Assembly (NCBI GenBank): GCA_021819085.1
Contig: JAKASJ010000014.1
Span: forward strand, 1 to 64,000
Reading direction: 5' to 3'
DNA: 64,000 nucleotides
Origin: Pseudomonadota bacterium
GTDB taxonomy: Bacteria > Pseudomonadota > Gammaproteobacteria > Acidiferrobacterales > UBA6901
In this document: in pieces, positions 63,291 through 64,000 of the stretch
Numbering within the stretch: position 1 is the stretch's first letter
How the letters are laid out: every line of letters starts with the position of its first letter
Notes under the pieces: generated by a model
The model's database searches: none
Told to the model about the DNA's origin: nothing
The model's input: only the letters and a program-made list of their open reading frames with translations
Program-made: the position numbers and the translations under genes

Positions 63291-64000
63291 TGAAGACGGT
63301 TCGGACTGCGGTGGTCATGCGCACGCTGCGCGAACAGCCGCTCTGGCGAATGCTTGCCGCCACCAAGGCGCCTGCCATCATTGCATTGCTTCAACAGCTG
63401 CTGCTTGACAGCGACCGTAGTCTGCCGGGATCGATTCTGCATGAGCGTCTGGCACGCGAGCTGAGCCAGCTGAGAGCCGCGGGCGAGGACCTGCCGGAAA
63501 CTGCGCGGCAGTATGTGGCCCAATGGCTGGCTCAGGGCTGGCTGACCCGGAGGCTTCCGCCAGGAGCGAACGAAGAGGAGTATGAGCTTTCTGTGGAGGC
63601 TGTAAGCGCGATTCGCTTCGTCAACGGCATACTCAGACCACGCACGACGGCCACGGAGAGCCGTCTATCGCTGGTCATCCAGCAGCTGGCGCAACTCGCG
63701 GAAGAAACCAACCCCAACCCCACGGCACGCATCCAGGCGCTCAGGGACGAGCGCGAGCATATCGACCAGGCAATCTCCGAAGCCGAACGTAACGGTGTCC
63801 AGGTACTTTCGTCAGATCGTGCGCTGGAACGGGCGCATGAAATCATCGGACTTGCCGAAGAACTGACCAGTGATTTTCGCAGCGTGCGCGATCAGTTCGA
63901 TCGCCTCAACCGGAGTCTTAGGCACAGCCTAATGGAGAACGATGGCAGTCGCGCCGAGGTGCTCGAGCAGCTTTTTGCGGGCGTAGACCTTGTAGCCGAA
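63287..64000 (+). CDS. jetA: DUF3375 protein JetA of a Wadjet anti-plasmid system (5' part, runs off window)
   Basis: This reading frame of 238 codons is open to the window end and so is missing from the ORF track. It matches the N-terminal half of DUF3375 proteins: EQPLWRMLAATKAPAIIALL, LARELSQLRAAGEDLP, QYVAQWLAQGWLTRRLPPGA, TATESRLSLVIQQLAQLAE, RALERAHEIIGLAEELTSDF and DGSRAEVLEQLFAGVDLVAE. DUF3375/JetA is the kleisin-like (MukF/MksF-type) subunit of the Wadjet SMC complex, which recognises and cleaves small circular plasmid DNA together with JetB (DUF4194), JetC (SMC-like ATPase) and JetD (topoisomerase-VI-like nuclease). Those genes should lie to the right. The start is ATG 63287 (or 63290): an in-frame TGA at 63242 and no other start codon between limit the choice. 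Confidence 0.88.
   Translation, partial: MMKTVRTAVVMRTLREQPLWRMLAATKAPAIIALLQQLLLDSDRSLPGSILHERLARELSQLRAAGEDLPETARQYVAQWLAQGWLTRRLPPGANEEEYELSVEAVSAIRFVNGILRPRTTATESRLSLVIQQLAQLAEETNPNPTARIQALRDEREHIDQAISEAERNGVQVLSSDRALERAHEIIGLAEELTSDFRSVRDQFDRLNRSLRHSLMENDGSRAEVLEQLFAGVDLVAE

Noticed and set aside
1-64000. CRISPR arrays, insertion sequences, integrases, tRNA or rRNA genes
   Set aside because: No regularly spaced repeats, transposase or integrase motifs, terminal inverted repeats or RNA gene signatures were recognised on either strand.

Overview
The window is a stretch of GC-rich chromosome from a free-living gammaproteobacterium. The evidence is gene content and order. The block gyrA-serC-serA-pheA-hisC-(sel1)-aroF-tyrA-aroA-cmk-rpsA-ihfB-lapA-lapB-pyrF, plus ubiG/phosphatase/SDR/mtaD/mtnA nearby, is the arrangement known from Pseudomonas and related Gammaproteobacteria. 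Rsd, RfaH, LapAB and IHF-beta are also gammaproteobacterial markers. The hydrogenase-4-like complex and the trehalose cluster would fit a Chromatiales/Acidiferrobacter-type lineage, but that placement is inference only.

Left part (1-16140, all + strand): a Prx5-type peroxiredoxin; a trehalose/maltose metabolism cluster (treZ, treY with ATGA overlap, then a treS-maltokinase fusion); an MscS-like channel without the classical beta domain; an IPT-domain lipoprotein coupled by ATGA overlap to a predicted outer-membrane barrel protein; a small DUF4870-type membrane protein; tsaB; and a short MutS2-like ATPase lacking the Smr nuclease domain.

Middle part (16159-26040, - strand): a six-gene, tightly overlapping operon hyfB-hyfC-hyfE-hyfF-hyfG-hyfI (transcription order). 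It encodes a membrane complex of the complex I/group 4 hydrogenase superfamily. The large subunit has lost three of the four NiFe-binding cysteines, so this is an energy-converting-hydrogenase-related (Ehr) complex and not a hydrogenase. Upstream in the same direction are a CorB/CNNM-type transporter and a CcsA/YpjD cytochrome c assembly protein. ffh is divergent from these.

26335-43801: ffh, rsd, moaA (convergent with rsd), an orphan outer-membrane protein, then a minus-strand group: SDR (YciK-like, catalytic Lys missing), REC-GGDEF cyclase, rmuC, gph/mupP, ubiG, mtaD and a stand-alone lpxD. After a 1.2-kb gene-free stretch come mtnA, which works with mtaD in methylthioadenosine salvage, and a five-domain c-di-GMP protein (globin sensor-GAF-GGDEF-EAL-CZB).

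44300-61888 (+ strand): DNA gyrase A, then serine, phenylalanine, histidine, tyrosine and common aromatic biosynthesis, CMP kinase, ribosomal protein S1, IHF-beta, a strong intrinsic terminator, the LPS-regulating LapAB pair and pyrF. A Sel1-repeat gene with about 0.5-0.75 kb of non-coding DNA on each side interrupts the block between hisC and aroF.

Right edge: rfaH, a 0.7-kb gene-free stretch, and the first 238 codons of a DUF3375 protein. I read this as JetA, the first gene of a Wadjet (JetABCD/MksBEFG-type) anti-plasmid SMC defence system whose remaining genes should lie beyond the window. No tRNA, rRNA, CRISPR array, insertion sequence or integrase was found.
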